A stretch of 64,000 bases of DNA, from contig NZ_JAHTKU010000019.1 in NCBI RefSeq assembly GCF_019192965.1, positions 62,001 through 126,000 on the forward strand. Direction: 5' to 3'. Origin of the DNA: Nocardioides daeguensis (GTDB lineage Bacteria; Actinomycetota; Actinomycetes; Propionibacteriales; Nocardioidaceae). The first letter of the stretch is position 1; each line of letters begins with the position of its first letter. Below the pieces are notes generated by a model. The model did no database searches. It was not told where the DNA came from and was given only the letters and a program-made list of their open reading frames with translations. The position numbers were made by a program, and so were the translations under genes. Below, piece after piece: positions 15,556 to 25,659 of this stretch.

Positions 15556-15572
15556 GTGACAACCGGTGTCAC
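15556..15572. promoter_or_regulatory. Operator-like dyad between cupin and TPR genes
   Basis: GTGACA-ACCGG-TGTCAC is a perfect inverted repeat. It overlaps the start of CACAAT (15570-15575), a possible -10 that ends 5 nt before ATG 15581. A protein bound here would block transcription of the TPR gene and could affect the divergent cupin gene. Confidence 0.45.
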
Positions 15573-15580
15573 AATGCGAC

Positions 15581-17488
15581 ATGGCCCCGGACGAGCTCGA
15601 GCGGCAGGCGTTCGAGCGCTACGCCGCGGGCGACCTCGAGGGCGCGGTCACGGCGTGGGAGCAGCTGTACGACGTCCAGCTGGCCGCCGGCGAGACGGGA
15701 GCCGCCGCGCGGGCGGGCGCGCTGGTCGCGCTCAACCTGCTCTGCGAGACCGGCCTGCTCGCGCCCGTGCGGGGCTGGGTCGCGCGGGTGCGCCGGCTGG
15801 TCGGCGAGGATCCGCCGGGTCCGGTGCACGCCCTGCTCGCGATCATCCGCACCTACGAGCGCTTCCTCTCCGGAGACCCGGACAGCGCGCTCGAACCGGC
15901 CCGCGAGGCGGTCGCCCTGGGCGAGGAGTTCGGCGTCGACCCGGCGCGCGGGCTCGGCCGGGTGGCGCTGGCCCGGCTCGCCATCCACCGCGGCGAGGTC
16001 GACGAGGGCATCGACCTGCTCGACGAGCTCGCCGTGGACCTCGCGGCCGGCACGTTCGACCCGCTGACCACCGGCAACGTCTACTGCGAGCTGATCTGCG
16101 CCGCGCTCTGGCTCGGCCGCCACGACCGGGCCCGCGAGTGGACCGACGTCATGGAGCGCTGGCGGCACGGCCCGGCCTTCGGCGCCACCCACGGGCGTTG
16201 CCGGGTGCACCGCGCCGAGCTGTTGCGGTTCTCCGGGCCGGCGGACGCCGCCGAGCAGGAGGCGCTGGCCGCGTGTGCGCAGCTGCGACCCTGGTTGCGC
16301 CGCGAGTACGGCTGGCCGCTGGTCGAGCTCGGCAACATCCGGCTGCGCCGCGGCGACCTCGACGGCGCGGAGGCGGCCTTCCGCGAGGCCCACGAGCACG
16401 CCTGGTCGCCCCAACCCGGGCTGGCGCTGGTGCGGCTGGCTCGCGGCGACGTCGCCGGCGCCGCCGCGATGGTTCGCGACGAGGTCGCGCACCCGATGGA
16501 CGTCCCGTGGAAGGAGCGCCCGCCGTTCGGGGACCTGCGTCTGGTGCCGCTGCTCGCCGCGCAGGCAGAGATCGCCGTGGCCGGGGACGACCCCGCGGCG
16601 GCCGAGCAGGTGGCTGCCGAGCTGGAGCGGATCGTCGCCCGCTACCCCAGCGCCGCGCTGCACGCGGACGCCGCGCTCGCCCGGGCCCGCGCAGCCCTCC
16701 TCGGCGCCGATCCCTCGCTGGCCGTCGGCCCGGCCCGGGCCGCGGTCGCTGCGTGGACAGAGCTCGACGCCCCGTACGACGCGGCCTGCGCGCGCGTCGT
16801 GCTCGGGCAGGCGCACCGGGCGCTCCGCAACGACGACCTGGCGCGCCTGGAGTGGGAGGCCGCGGCGGCGGCCTTCGCCGCGTTCGGTGCCGCCGGCCGG
16901 GTCACCGAGGTGGCCGGCCTGCTGGGGGAGCGGCTCACCCCGACGCCCGGTCGCACCGCGACCCTGGTCCGCGACGGGGACCGGTGGCGGATCGGATACG
17001 CCGGCGTCGAGGCATGGGTGCCCGATCTCAAGGGCGTGCACCTGCTCGCCGCCCTCCTGGCCAGCCCCGGCCGGGAGGTGCACGTCCTCGACCTGGCCGG
17101 AGCCGGCGTCGTCCAGGCCGGGCTTCCGGTCCTGGACGACGAGGCGCGGGCGTCCTACCGGCGCCGCCTGAGGGAGGTCGAGGCCGACGTGGCCGAGGCC
17201 GAGCGCGACCACGACGAGGCGCGGCGGCAGCTGGCCGAGCGGGACCGCGACTACCTGCTCGCCGAGCTCGCCGGCGCGGTCGGCCTCGGCGGCCGGGCGC
17301 GGGTCACCGGCGGCACCGCCGAACGGGCGCGGACCAGTGTCACCCGCTCACTGCGCTACGCCCTGGCCCGGATCGCCGAGGTACATCCCGAGATCGGCGG
17401 CCACCTGAGCCGCGCCGTGCGCACCGGCGCCTGCTGCAGCTACGCTCCGGACCCGGTGGTGCCCCTGACCTGGGAGGTCGTCACCTGA
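15581..17488 (+). CDS. TPR-repeat protein with C-terminal winged-helix-like domain
   Basis: A 635-residue, probably cytoplasmic protein. Residues 1-450 are almost entirely alpha-helical and rich in Ala/Leu/Arg, with TPR-like helix pairs (for example LGNIRLRRGDLDGAEAAFREAHEHA). From about 460 a distinct domain begins with a beta-rich DGDRWRIGYAGVEAWVPDLKGVHLLAALLASPGREVHVLDLAG segment. A coiled coil and an ARTSVTRSLRYALARIAEVHPEIGGHL helical region follow. This C-terminal module recurs at the ends of actinobacterial ATPase/TPR regulators, but no ATPase or HTH signature is present here. ATG 15581 follows a CACAAT box. The function is unknown, possibly regulatory. Confidence 0.7.
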   Translation: MAPDELERQAFERYAAGDLEGAVTAWEQLYDVQLAAGETGAAARAGALVALNLLCETGLLAPVRGWVARVRRLVGEDPPGPVHALLAIIRTYERFLSGDPDSALEPAREAVALGEEFGVDPARGLGRVALARLAIHRGEVDEGIDLLDELAVDLAAGTFDPLTTGNVYCELICAALWLGRHDRAREWTDVMERWRHGPAFGATHGRCRVHRAELLRFSGPADAAEQEALAACAQLRPWLRREYGWPLVELGNIRLRRGDLDGAEAAFREAHEHAWSPQPGLALVRLARGDVAGAAAMVRDEVAHPMDVPWKERPPFGDLRLVPLLAAQAEIAVAGDDPAAAEQVAAELERIVARYPSAALHADAALARARAALLGADPSLAVGPARAAVAAWTELDAPYDAACARVVLGQAHRALRNDDLARLEWEAAAAAFAAFGAAGRVTEVAGLLGERLTPTPGRTATLVRDGDRWRIGYAGVEAWVPDLKGVHLLAALLASPGREVHVLDLAGAGVVQAGLPVLDDEARASYRRRLREVEADVAEAERDHDEARRQLAERDRDYLLAELAGAVGLGGRARVTGGTAERARTSVTRSLRYALARIAEVHPEIGGHLSRAVRTGACCSYAPDPVVPLTWEVVT

Positions 17489-18440
17489 ACACGTCGACGT
17501 GCACGTGGTCGCGGTGCTCGAGCACGGCGCGATCGCCCGACGACGACGGTGGGTCGTAGTCGCGCCAGCCCTCACGCCCCGCGGTCCAGATCCGGTCGTC
17601 GAAGATGACCGTGCGGATCCCGAGCCGTGCGGCGTTGGCGACCGACCAGTGCGCGATCGCCCAGCCCTTCACGTTGTTCGCCGTGGTCACGGGGCGCACG
17701 AACACGTCGACCGCGCGGCCGTCGTAGTGCGCCGAGCCCTCCATGTGCCCCGATGACACGCCGTCCGGCTCGAACCCGCCGAGCTGCAGCCGCCCGAAGC
17801 GGGTGAGCAGCTCCTTGCGCACGGCCTCCGCGCGCGGGGTCAGCCCGCTCGCGACCAGCTCGGCGTCGGCGGTCGGGGCGCCTCCGGCGAGGTCGCAGCT
17901 GAAGGTGGCGGGGGAGTGGCCGGACAGGGCGGAGGCCAGCGCGCGGCCGTCGGCCTCGTGGTCGGCGTACGCGTCGGGGAAGGCGGAGCGCTGCACCTCC
18001 TGGGCCGCGACCGTGATCTCCATGGTCTGGTAGCCGTCGACCTTCACCAGCGCGTCGTAGAACGCGTTGGTCGCGTACTCCGGGTCGAGGATCTGCTTGC
18101 GGGTGCCCCAGCCCTGTGACGGGCGCTGCTGGAACAGGCCGAGCGAGTCCCTGTCGCCGTAGTCGATGTTGCGCAGCTTCGACTCCTGGTACGCCGTCGC
18201 GAGGGCGATCGAGGTGGCGCGGGCCGGCAGCCCCCGGCGTACGGCGATCGAGGCGATCAGCGCCGCGTTCTCGGCCTGCTCGCCACTGACGTCGACCCGG
18301 TGGTCGGCCACGGTGACGGTGCAGTCGCCGCTCGGGCCGCCGACCAGCTCGTCGGTCGCGCGGAGCACGCCGATGCCGATCGCCACCGCGGTCGCGAGGA
18401 CCGTGACGGCGACGACGACCCCCCACGCCCTGCGCTTCAC
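17481..18440 (-). CDS. Exported protein with lysozyme-like and M15/ARB-07466-type C-terminal domains
   Basis: A 319-residue membrane-anchored or secreted protein. One hydrophobic helix (about 4-26) follows a KRR start. The middle part (about 50-150) resembles the actinobacterial lysozyme-like/transglycosylase region: ALATAYQESKLRNIDYGDRDSLGLFQQRPSQGWG contains the E and GLFQQRPSQG landmarks. The C-terminal domain (about 205-319), with GSAHYDGRAVDVFVRP and HRDHVHVDVF, has the H-x6-D and HxH zinc-ligand pattern of D,D-peptidase-like (M15/ARB-07466) folds. It probably acts on cell-wall material. GTG 18440 is the natural start. The gene converges on the TPR gene with an 8-bp overlap. Confidence 0.8.
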   Translation of the reverse strand: MKRRAWGVVVAVTVLATAVAIGIGVLRATDELVGGPSGDCTVTVADHRVDVSGEQAENAALIASIAVRRGLPARATSIALATAYQESKLRNIDYGDRDSLGLFQQRPSQGWGTRKQILDPEYATNAFYDALVKVDGYQTMEITVAAQEVQRSAFPDAYADHEADGRALASALSGHSPATFSCDLAGGAPTADAELVASGLTPRAEAVRKELLTRFGRLQLGGFEPDGVSSGHMEGSAHYDGRAVDVFVRPVTTANNVKGWAIAHWSVANAARLGIRTVIFDDRIWTAGREGWRDYDPPSSSGDRAVLEHRDHVHVDVFR

Positions 18441-18492
18441 GGAACCAGTGTGCGGGGGCGGTGGTGACGCGCGGGTGCGACGAGCAGCGCGC

Positions 18493-19431
18493 TCAGTTGG
18501 CGTGCAGCGCGGCGTTGAGGGCGATGCCCTCGCCCTGCCACGGGACCGCCTCGATCGCGCCGGACACCGAGTTGCGGCGGAACAGCACGTTGCTGGCGCC
18601 CGACAGCTCGGCGGCCTTGACCACCCGGGCGTCCTTGCCGGGCTCGAGCACGGTGATCTTGGTGCCGGCCGTGACGTAGCAGCCCGCCTCGACGACGCAG
18701 TCGTCGCCCAGCGAGATGCCGATGCCGGCGTTCGCGCCGAGCAGGCAGCGCTCGCCGACCGAGATGACCTGCTTCCCGCCGCCGGACAGGGTGCCCATGA
18801 TCGAGGCGCCACCGCCGATGTCGGAGCCGTCGCCCACGACGACGCCCGCCGAGATGCGGCCCTCGACCATCGAGGTGCCGAGCGTGCCGGCGTTGAAGTT
18901 CACGAAGCCCTCGTGCATCACCGTGGTGCCGGCGGCGAGGTGGGCACCCAGCCGGACCCGGTCGGCGTCGGCGATCCGGACACCCGCCGGGATCACGTAG
19001 TCGACGAGTCGCGGGAACTTGTCCACGCCGTAGACGGTGACGTGCTGGCCCGCCGCCTGCAGCCGCAGGCGGGTGGCCTCGAAGCCCTCGACGGCGCACG
19101 GGCCCGCCGAGGTCCACACGACGTTGGTCAGCAGGCTGAAGACACCCTCGAGGCTCTGGCCGTGCGGCTCGACGAGCCGGTGGGAGAGCAGGTGGAGGCG
19201 CAGCCACACGTCGACCGTGTCGGCCGGCGCGAGCGCCAGGTCGGCGATCTCGACCAGGTTGACCTTGCGGGTGACACCGCGCGCCTCGTCGGCACCCTCG
19301 AGCGCGACCAGCTCGGCGGGAGCCTGGGCGTCGGCGGGCTTCTCGCCCAGGGCGGGTGCGGGGAACCAGGTGTCGAGAACGGTCTGGTCGGCGGCGTAGG
19401 TCGTCAGGCCGAAGCCCCAAGCGGCAGTCAC
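18493..19431 (-). CDS. dapD: Tetrahydrodipicolinate N-succinyltransferase
   Basis: A 312-residue left-handed beta-helix acyltransferase. It uses succinyl-CoA to succinylate tetrahydrodipicolinate in the DAP/lysine pathway. Hexapeptide repeats occupy about 150-260: [39 protein letters not shown] and [19 protein letters not shown]. The length and the N-terminal domain match the actinobacterial (mycobacterial-type) DapD, which is distinct from the E. coli form. GTG 19431 is preceded on its strand by TAGAAT, 8 nt upstream, suggesting a leaderless start. dapC and dapE lie in the same window. Confidence 0.93.
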   Translation of the reverse strand: MTAAWGFGLTTYAADQTVLDTWFPAPALGEKPADAQAPAELVALEGADEARGVTRKVNLVEIADLALAPADTVDVWLRLHLLSHRLVEPHGQSLEGVFSLLTNVVWTSAGPCAVEGFEATRLRLQAAGQHVTVYGVDKFPRLVDYVIPAGVRIADADRVRLGAHLAAGTTVMHEGFVNFNAGTLGTSMVEGRISAGVVVGDGSDIGGGASIMGTLSGGGKQVISVGERCLLGANAGIGISLGDDCVVEAGCYVTAGTKITVLEPGKDARVVKAAELSGASNVLFRRNSVSGAIEAVPWQGEGIALNAALHAN

Positions 19432-19475
19432 GTGAGGAGATTCTAGGCGTCGGGACGGCCTGCCGGTTCCCCGGC

Positions 19476-20270
19476 TCAGCCCTCGGCGAGGATCGCCAGC
19501 TGGCGGCCCTGGGCGATCAGCCGGCCCTGCTCGTCCCACAGCTCGACGTCCTCGTCGTGGTAGCCGGCGATGACGTGGCGGGTGGTGACGTGGCCCAGCG
19601 CCCACACGGTGTCGGGGCGGCGGCGGTAGTGGACGGTGAGCTGGATGGTGGCCGAGGCGAGGTGCCCGATCTCGGCGGTCACGGGCGGGAACGCGTCGAT
19701 CATCGCGCCCGCCAGCAGCGCGTCGACCGCGCGCTCGTCGACCGCGCGGATCCAGCACAGCGACTCCGTGACGCCGGTGGGCTCGCCGCGCAACCAGCCG
19801 GCGACGACCGGCGCGCGGTAGCTGTAGCGGTCGAGGATCGGCACCATCCCGGCCGGGATCAGCTCGCTGGCGTCGGCGCAGTCCTCGGGCCGGGGTACGA
19901 CGGGCGCGGCGTGCGGCGTGTGCTCGACGGTCCCGGTGGCGTCCCAGTCGTGGGTGCTCACGACGGCGTGCGCGACCTCCTTGCCGGACTGGACGAGCAC
20001 GGCGTCGTACGTCGACACGCGGCGGCCCTTGCGCACCTCGCGGACCCGGATGTCGGCGGGGCCGGGGAGCGCGGGGCGGAAGTAGGTGATCGAGATGCTC
20101 AGCGCGTCCGGGTGGGCCGACTCCTGGAGCACGGCGTGCTGCAGCAGGGCCAGCACGTAGCCGCCGTTCGGGGTCTGGTTGGCGGTGTTCCAGTCGGCCG
20201 TGACCTGGACCCGGTGCACGCCGTCGCCGAGTGGCTCCGACGCCACGGCGTCGTCGAGGAGGTGGCTCAC
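19476..20270 (-). CDS. Double-hotdog acyl-CoA thioesterase family protein
   Basis: A 264-residue protein with two hotdog folds. The N-terminal half has the [19 protein letters not shown] helix with the N-x-NGGY pattern and [19 protein letters not shown]. The C-terminal half has [19 protein letters not shown] and [20 protein letters not shown], the typical D-x-G-x-L-I-A-QGRQ ending of TesB-like actinobacterial thioesterases. It probably hydrolyses acyl-CoA esters; the chain length is unknown. The start is GTG 20270 with a short upstream region. Confidence 0.85.
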   Translation of the reverse strand: MSHLLDDAVASEPLGDGVHRVQVTADWNTANQTPNGGYVLALLQHAVLQESAHPDALSISITYFRPALPGPADIRVREVRKGRRVSTYDAVLVQSGKEVAHAVVSTHDWDATGTVEHTPHAAPVVPRPEDCADASELIPAGMVPILDRYSYRAPVVAGWLRGEPTGVTESLCWIRAVDERAVDALLAGAMIDAFPPVTAEIGHLASATIQLTVHYRRRPDTVWALGHVTTRHVIAGYHDEDVELWDEQGRLIAQGRQLAILAEG

Positions 20271-20328
20271 CCTTCCATCGTGCCGGAGCGAGCCGGCGGC
20301 GACGACGTGGCGCTCGTCACCCGAGGTC

Positions 20329-20811
20329 TCACTCGCCGGTGACGCCGTCGATGCACTCGCGCAGCAGGTCGGCGTGCCCGCAGTGGCGGGCGTACTCCTC
20401 GACCATGTGGAGCAGGATGTCGCGGATGCTGCTCGTCTCGGTGCCCTGCCGGAAGGTCACCACCCGGCCCAGCCCCTCGTCGCTCTGCCGGTCCAGCCAG
20501 GCATCGGCCAGCGCGACCTGCTCGCGCCACGCCGCCCACGCCTCGTTCACGGCCGCCTCGGTCGGCTCGACGACGGCGAACCCGGCGTCCCCGTCGTCGT
20601 ATATGCGCTCGCCCTCGACCTCAATGAGCGCCCGCTGGAACCAGAAGTGCTCCACCCGGGCCAGGTGGCGGACCAGGCCCAGCAGGCTCATCGAGCTGGG
20701 CGGCACCGAGCGGGTCGCCATCTGCTCGGGCGCCAGGCCGGCGCACTTGCGCTCGAGGGTCTGGCGATAGTGGGTGAGGTACTCGCGCAGGTTCGCCAGC
20801 TCGCCGGTCAT
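20329..20811 (-). CDS. DinB-superfamily (DUF664) protein
   Basis: A 160-residue four-helix-bundle protein of the DinB/YfiT group, DUF664 branch. Expected metal ligands are visible: His in LARVEHFWFQRALIE and the pair in MVEEYARHCGHADLLREC. Many actinobacterial members are mycothiol-dependent transferases, which is plausible here but unproven. ATG 20811 is preceded by TACGGT at 6-nt spacing, suggesting a leaderless transcript. It diverges from the ileS T-box leader. Confidence 0.83.
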   Translation of the reverse strand: MTGELANLREYLTHYRQTLERKCAGLAPEQMATRSVPPSSMSLLGLVRHLARVEHFWFQRALIEVEGERIYDDGDAGFAVVEPTEAAVNEAWAAWREQVALADAWLDRQSDEGLGRVVTFRQGTETSSIRDILLHMVEEYARHCGHADLLRECIDGVTGE

Positions 20812-20866
20812 GGATCCACCGTAGGGCCGGGCGCAATCCGGTTTCCGGTACGGCGGCCGCTCGCCG

Positions 20867-21090
20867 TACGCTGGGGGCAGAAGCGTTCGAGCCGTCATCA
20901 GCGGCGAGCTCCGGGCAGAAAGCCGCCAGCAGCCAGCGGGGGCGAGTAGAACCCGGCGGGCAGGCCCGTCACAGCCGTGAACGAAGTGGCCCCGAGCCGG
21001 GGCAAGCAGGGTGGTACCGCGGTCCTCCAGGATCGTCCCTGGGTTTCGACAAGTTCGACCAACGAAATCCGAGACGCAGGAGACCGAAGC
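20867..21090 (+). promoter_or_regulatory. ileS T-box leader (translational type) with promoter
   Basis: The diagnostic T-box sequence AGGGTGGTACCGCG lies at 21008-21021. A TACGCT box (20867-20872) marks the probable promoter, so the leader starts near 20879. An ATC triplet at 20897-20899 in the early hairpin region is the likely isoleucine specifier, in a short stem I as in other actinobacterial ileS T-boxes. GGTCCTCC (21021-21028) can pair, with one bulged C, to the ribosome-binding segment GGAGACC (21079-21085). No terminator-plus-T-run is present. Uncharged tRNA-Ile should therefore free the ribosome site instead of preventing termination. Confidence 0.85.
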
Positions 21091-21093
21091 CCG

Positions 21094-24000
21094 ATGACCT
21101 ATCCGAAGGTCACCACCGACCCGACCGCCGGCCCGACGGCCGAGCACCGTTCCGTGCCGAGCTCCCCGCGGTTCCCCCGCATCGAGGAGGGCGTGCTCGC
21201 CTACTGGGCCGAGGACGACACCTTCCGCGCCTCGGTCGAGCAGCGCGACCCCGGCGCCCACGGCGAGAACGAGTTCGTCTTCTACGACGGCCCCCCGTTC
21301 GCCAACGGCCTGCCGCACTACGGCCACCTGCTGACCGGGTACGTCAAGGACATCGTGCCGCGCTACCAGACGATGCGCGGCAAGCGCGTCGAGCGCCGCT
21401 TCGGCTGGGACACCCACGGCCTGCCCGCCGAGCTCGAGGCGATGCGCCTCAACGGCATCAAGACCACCGACGAGATCGTCGAGATGGGCATCGACAAGTT
21501 CAACGACGCCTGCCGTGCGTCGGTGCTCAAGTACACCGGCGAGTGGCGCGACTACGTCACCCGCCAGGCGCGCTGGGTGGACTTCGACAACGACTACAAG
21601 ACCATGAACCCCGAGTTCATGGAGTCGGTGCTGTGGGCCTTCAAGAGCCTGTTCGACAAGGGCCTGGTCTACGAGGGCTTCCGCGTCCTGCCCTACTGCT
21701 GGAACGACGAGACGCCGCTGTCCAACCACGAGCTGCGGATGGACGACGACGTCTACCAGATGCGGCAGGACCCGGCGGTCACCGTCGGCTTCGAGATCAC
21801 GACCCCTGGTGAGTTCCAGGGCGCCAAGCTGCTGATCTGGACCACGACCCCGTGGACCCTGCCGAGCAACCTCGCGGTGATGGTCGGCTCCGAGATCGAC
21901 TACGTCGTCGTCGAGCGCGACGGCGAGCGGTTCGTGCTGGCCCAGGCCCGGCTATCGGCGTACGCCCGCGAGCTCGGGGACGAGCCGACGATCACCTGGC
22001 AGGGCACGGGAGCCGACCTGCTCGGCCTGACCTACGCCCCGCCGTTCTCCTACTTCGCCGATCACGAGAACGCCTTCCGCGTCGTGGCCGCCGACGAGGC
22101 CGTCACCACCACCGACGGTTCGGGCCTGGTGCACAGCGCCGGCGCCTTCGGTGAGGTCGACAAGGAGGTGACCGACCGCGAGGGCATCGAGCCGGTCATG
22201 CCGGTCGGCAAGGACGGCCGGTTCACGGCGCCCGTCACCGAGTACGCCGGGATGCTGGTCTTCGACGCCAACCCGCACATCATCGAGGACCTCAAGAACC
22301 GCACCGCCGCGGTCACCCCCGGCACGGTGCTGCTGCGCCGCGAGACCTACGACCACTCCTACCCGCACTGCTGGCGCTGCCGCGAGCCCCTGATCTACAA
22401 GGGCGTGAGCAGCTGGTTCGTCGAGGTCACCGCGTTCAAGAAGCGGATGGCCGAGCTCAACCAGGAGATCCGCTGGGTCCCCGAGCACATCAAGGACGGC
22501 CAGTTCGGCAAGTGGGTCGACAACGCCCGCGACTGGTCGATCACCCGCAACCGGTTCTGGGGATCGCCCGTCCCGGTGTGGAAGTCCGACGACCCGGCCT
22601 ACCCCCGCATCGACGTCTACGGCTCCTTCGAGGAGATCGAGCGCGACTTCGGGCGGCTCCCGCTCAACGCACAGGGCCAGCCCGACCTGCACCGCCCCTG
22701 GATCGACGACCTGACCCGGCCCAACCCGGACGACCCGACCGGGCGGTCGACGATGCGCCGCGTCGCCGACGTCCTCGACGTGTGGTTCGACTCCGGCTCG
22801 ATGAGCTTCGCCCAGGTGCACTACCCCTTCGAGAACAAGGAGTGGTTCGCCGGCACTGAAGACGGCTCCGCCGTGGGGCACTTCCCGGCCGACTTCATCG
22901 TCGAGTACATCGGCCAGACCCGCGGCTGGTTCTACACGCTGCACATCCTGGCGACCGCGCTCTTCGACAAGCCGGCGTTCTCGTCGTGCATCAGCCACGG
23001 CATCGTGCTGGGCTCCGACGGCAACAAGATGTCGAAGTCGCTGCGCAACTACCCCGACGTCTCGGAGGTCTTCGACCGCGACGGCGCCGACGCGATGCGC
23101 TGGTTCCTCATGGCCTCGCCGATCCTGCGCGGCGGCAACCTCGTCGTCACCGAGCAGGGCATCCGCGACGCCGTGCGCCAGGTGATGATCCCGCTGTGGA
23201 ACACGTGGTACTTCTTCGCGCTCTACGCCAACGCCGAGCAGTACGACGCCACGGGGCGCACCGACTCCACCGACCCGCTCGACCGGTACCTGCTCGCCAA
23301 GACCCGGCAGTACGTCGAGAAGCTCACCGCCGAGCTCGACGACTACGCGATCGCCGATGCCTGCGAGACCACCCGGTCCTTCCTCGACGTGCTGACGAAC
23401 TGGTACGTCCGCCGCTCGCGCGAGCGGTTCTGGGAGGGCAAGCTGGAGGCGTTCGAGACCCTCGCCGCCGTCCTCGACGTCGTGTGCCGCGCCGTCGCCC
23501 CGCTGCTGCCGCTGACCACCGAGGAGATCTGGCGCGGCCTGACCGGCGGCCGCTCGGTGCACCTCGCCGACTGGCCCGACGTCTCGGGCCTGCCGGCCGA
23601 TGCCGCCCTGGTCGAGGCGATGGACGAGGTGCGCGAGGTGTGCTCGACCACCTCCGCGCTGCGCAAGGCCGCCAAGCTGCGCAACCGGCTGCCGCTCGCG
23701 CAGCTCACGGTCGTCGTGGCCGACCCGGCGGCGCTGGAGCCGTTCGCCGAGATCGTCGCCGACGAGCTCAACCTGAAGGCGGTGCGGCTCGTGGGTGCGG
23801 ACTCCGACGAGGCCGCCGGCTACGGCGTCGAGCAGAAGCTCACCGTCAACGCCCGTGCCGCCGGCCCCCGCCTCGGCAAGGACGTCCAGCTCGCCATCAA
23901 GGGCTCGAAGTCCGGCGACTGGTCGGTCGACGCGTCCGGTGCCGTGGTCGCCGGCGGGCTGGCCCTGGTCGAGGGCGAGTACACGCTCGAGACCGTCGCC

Positions 24001-24345
24001 GGAGACGCTGCCGAGGGCACGGCGACCGGCATGCTGCCCGGCGGTGGCTTCGTCGTCCTCGACACGGTCGTCACCCCCGAGCTCGCCGAGGAGGGCCTGG
24101 CCCGCGACCTGGTCCGCGCCGTCCAGCAGGCGCGGCGCGACGCCGACTTCCAGGTCACCGACCGGATCGAGCTCACCATCGCCGGCCCCGCGCCGGTGTT
24201 GGCCGCGGCCCGCGCCCACGAGGCCCTGATCGCGGGGGAGACCCTGGCGACGTCGTACACGGTGACCGAGGAGGTGCCGGCCGGCGCGAGCGAGGTCGCC
24301 GTCGGCGAGGGAGAGAAGGCCGCGATCACGGTCGAGCTGGCCTGA
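21094..24345 (+). CDS. ileS: Isoleucyl-tRNA synthetase, eukaryote-like type
   Basis: A 1083-residue class I aminoacyl-tRNA synthetase that charges tRNA-Ile. The HIGH motif appears as [10 protein letters not shown] near residue 75 and KMSKS as [13 protein letters not shown] near 650. [10 protein letters not shown] and [10 protein letters not shown] (editing domain) are typical of the eukaryote-like IleS2 group, which is naturally less sensitive to mupirocin. The C-terminal zinc finger of standard bacterial IleRS is absent; the protein instead has the long tRNA-binding tail of the other type. ATG 21094 follows GCAGGAG. The T-box leader before it controls translation, and a strong terminator follows at 24372. 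Confidence 0.96.
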   Translation: MTYPKVTTDPTAGPTAEHRSVPSSPRFPRIEEGVLAYWAEDDTFRASVEQRDPGAHGENEFVFYDGPPFANGLPHYGHLLTGYVKDIVPRYQTMRGKRVERRFGWDTHGLPAELEAMRLNGIKTTDEIVEMGIDKFNDACRASVLKYTGEWRDYVTRQARWVDFDNDYKTMNPEFMESVLWAFKSLFDKGLVYEGFRVLPYCWNDETPLSNHELRMDDDVYQMRQDPAVTVGFEITTPGEFQGAKLLIWTTTPWTLPSNLAVMVGSEIDYVVVERDGERFVLAQARLSAYARELGDEPTITWQGTGADLLGLTYAPPFSYFADHENAFRVVAADEAVTTTDGSGLVHSAGAFGEVDKEVTDREGIEPVMPVGKDGRFTAPVTEYAGMLVFDANPHIIEDLKNRTAAVTPGTVLLRRETYDHSYPHCWRCREPLIYKGVSSWFVEVTAFKKRMAELNQEIRWVPEHIKDGQFGKWVDNARDWSITRNRFWGSPVPVWKSDDPAYPRIDVYGSFEEIERDFGRLPLNAQGQPDLHRPWIDDLTRPNPDDPTGRSTMRRVADVLDVWFDSGSMSFAQVHYPFENKEWFAGTEDGSAVGHFPADFIVEYIGQTRGWFYTLHILATALFDKPAFSSCISHGIVLGSDGNKMSKSLRNYPDVSEVFDRDGADAMRWFLMASPILRGGNLVVTEQGIRDAVRQVMIPLWNTWYFFALYANAEQYDATGRTDSTDPLDRYLLAKTRQYVEKLTAELDDYAIADACETTRSFLDVLTNWYVRRSRERFWEGKLEAFETLAAVLDVVCRAVAPLLPLTTEEIWRGLTGGRSVHLADWPDVSGLPADAALVEAMDEVREVCSTTSALRKAAKLRNRLPLAQLTVVVADPAALEPFAEIVADELNLKAVRLVGADSDEAAGYGVEQKLTVNARAAGPRLGKDVQLAIKGSKSGDWSVDASGAVVAGGLALVEGEYTLETVAGDAAEGTATGMLPGGGFVVLDTVVTPELAEEGLARDLVRAVQQARRDADFQVTDRIELTIAGPAPVLAAARAHEALIAGETLATSYTVTEEVPAGASEVAVGEGEKAAITVELA

Positions 24346-24371
24346 CCCGGCCCCGCCCGACCCGGCATCGC

Positions 24372-24412
24372 CGAGGGCCGGTCACGACCCGGACGGTCGT
24401 GACCGGCCCTCG
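24372..24412 (+). terminator. 18-bp perfect-stem terminator after ileS
   Basis: A perfect 18-bp inverted repeat (24372-24389 and 24395-24412) has a 5-nt loop CGGAC. The arm starts CGAGGGCCGGTCACGACC. It lies 26 bp after the ileS stop and is followed by TGGTT, not a long T run, as is common in GC-rich actinobacteria. Confidence 0.85.
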
Positions 24413-24490
24413 TGGTTCCTGGCCGGTCCGGGCGCGCGACACGGGCACCGGTCGGGCCGTGACGCCCGGCACGCTGGTTGACTGTCACCC

Positions 24491-25588
24491 GTGCCCGGCT
24501 CAACGACCCCGCTCGACCTGACCGCCGACGTCGTCACCCTGACCCGCCAGCTGGTCGACATCGAGTCGGTCAGCCGCCACGAGCAGGAGATCGCCGACGC
24601 GGTCGAGGCCGCGCTGCAGGCGTTGCCGCACCTGAGCGTGACCCGCCGCGGGCACACAATCGTGGCCCGCACCGACCTCGGGCGGCGTTCGCGGGTCGTG
24701 ATCGCCGGCCACCTCGACACCGTTCCGGTCAACGACAACCTCCCGAGTCGGTACGACGAGGCCACGGGCATCCTGCACGGCCTCGGCACCTGCGACATGA
24801 AGGGCGGCGACGCGGTCATCCTCAGGCTCGCGGCGACGCTCACCGAGCCGGTCCACGACATCACCTACGTGCTCTACGAGGCTGAGGAGATCGAGGCGGT
24901 CCACAACGGCCTGCGACTGTTGGGGGAGTCCGACCCCGACCTGCTGGTGGCCGACTTCGCGATCCTCATGGAGCCGTCCAACGCCGGGGTCGAGGCGGGC
25001 TGCCAGGGCACCCTGCGCGTCGAGGTCCGCACCCGCGGCGAGCGCGCGCACTCCGCGCGCAGCTGGCGCGGGGTCAACGCCATCCACGGTGCCGCCGAGG
25101 TGCTCGACCGGCTGGCGGCGTACGACGCTCGCAGGCCGGTCATCGACGGCCTGGAGTACCACGAGGGACTCAACGCGGTCGGGATCCGCGGCGGGGTCGC
25201 CGGCAACGTGATCCCCGACGAGTGCGTGGTGACGGTCAACCACCGCTTCGCCCCCGACCGCTCCGAGGCGGAGGCGCTGGCCTTCGTCGAGGAGTTCTTC
25301 GCGGGCTTCGAGGTCACCCTCACCGACAGCGCGCCCGGTGCACTGCCGGGTCTGGACCGGCCGGCCGCGAAGGCCTTCGTCGAGGCCGTCGGGGGACAGG
25401 TCGCGCCGAAGTTCGGCTGGACCGACGTCGCCCGCTTCACCGTCCTCGGCGTGCCGGCGGTCAACTACGGGCCCGGCGACCCGCTGCTGGCCCACAAGCA
25501 GGACGAGCACGTCGAGGTGGCCCAGATCATCCGGTGCGAGCAGCAGCTGCGGACGTGGCTCACGACCCCCCAGGAGGAGCAGGCATGA
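24491..25588 (+). CDS. dapE: Succinyl-diaminopimelate desuccinylase
   Basis: A 365-residue M20 zinc peptidase-fold enzyme. It removes succinate from N-succinyl-LL-DAP, the step after DapC. Metal-site motifs are clear: [25 protein letters not shown] and [10 protein letters not shown] with the general-base Glu. A dimerisation domain occupies about 175-285. GTG 24491 is used; TTGACT at 24477-24482 is a possible upstream promoter element. The stop overlaps the ATG of a 24-codon ORF, which in turn overlaps the LOG gene, forming a coupled chain. Confidence 0.94.
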   Translation: MPGSTTPLDLTADVVTLTRQLVDIESVSRHEQEIADAVEAALQALPHLSVTRRGHTIVARTDLGRRSRVVIAGHLDTVPVNDNLPSRYDEATGILHGLGTCDMKGGDAVILRLAATLTEPVHDITYVLYEAEEIEAVHNGLRLLGESDPDLLVADFAILMEPSNAGVEAGCQGTLRVEVRTRGERAHSARSWRGVNAIHGAAEVLDRLAAYDARRPVIDGLEYHEGLNAVGIRGGVAGNVIPDECVVTVNHRFAPDRSEAEALAFVEEFFAGFEVTLTDSAPGALPGLDRPAAKAFVEAVGGQVAPKFGWTDVARFTVLGVPAVNYGPGDPLLAHKQDEHVEVAQIIRCEQQLRTWLTTPQEEQA

Positions 25589-25659
25589 TCCACCCCACGA
25601 AGTTCCACGCTTCCCCCGCTGCGGTCCGCCAGCGCACGACTTCGCGGGGACCCCGGTGA
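25585..25659 (+). CDS. 24-residue basic small ORF linking dapE and the LOG gene
   Basis: ATG 25585 overlaps the dapE stop as ATGA, and its TGA overlaps the GTG of the next gene as GTGA. It has a strong ribosome binding site, AGGAGGAG (25571-25578), better than those of most neighbours. The product is basic and Ser/Thr/Arg-rich ([14 protein letters not shown], then [10 protein letters not shown]) with no domain or membrane segment. It could be a translated coupling peptide that delivers ribosomes to the LOG gene, or a real small protein. The 4-bp overlaps on both sides argue for translation. No homology can be judged without a search. Confidence 0.55.
   Translation: MIHPTKFHASPAAVRQRTTSRGPR

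Noticed and set aside
21952..24219. A 755-codon minus-strand frame opposite ileS
   Set aside because: Same shadow effect: the sense strand has unmistakable synthetase motifs, and the antisense product is Gly/Val/Asp-rich without structure.
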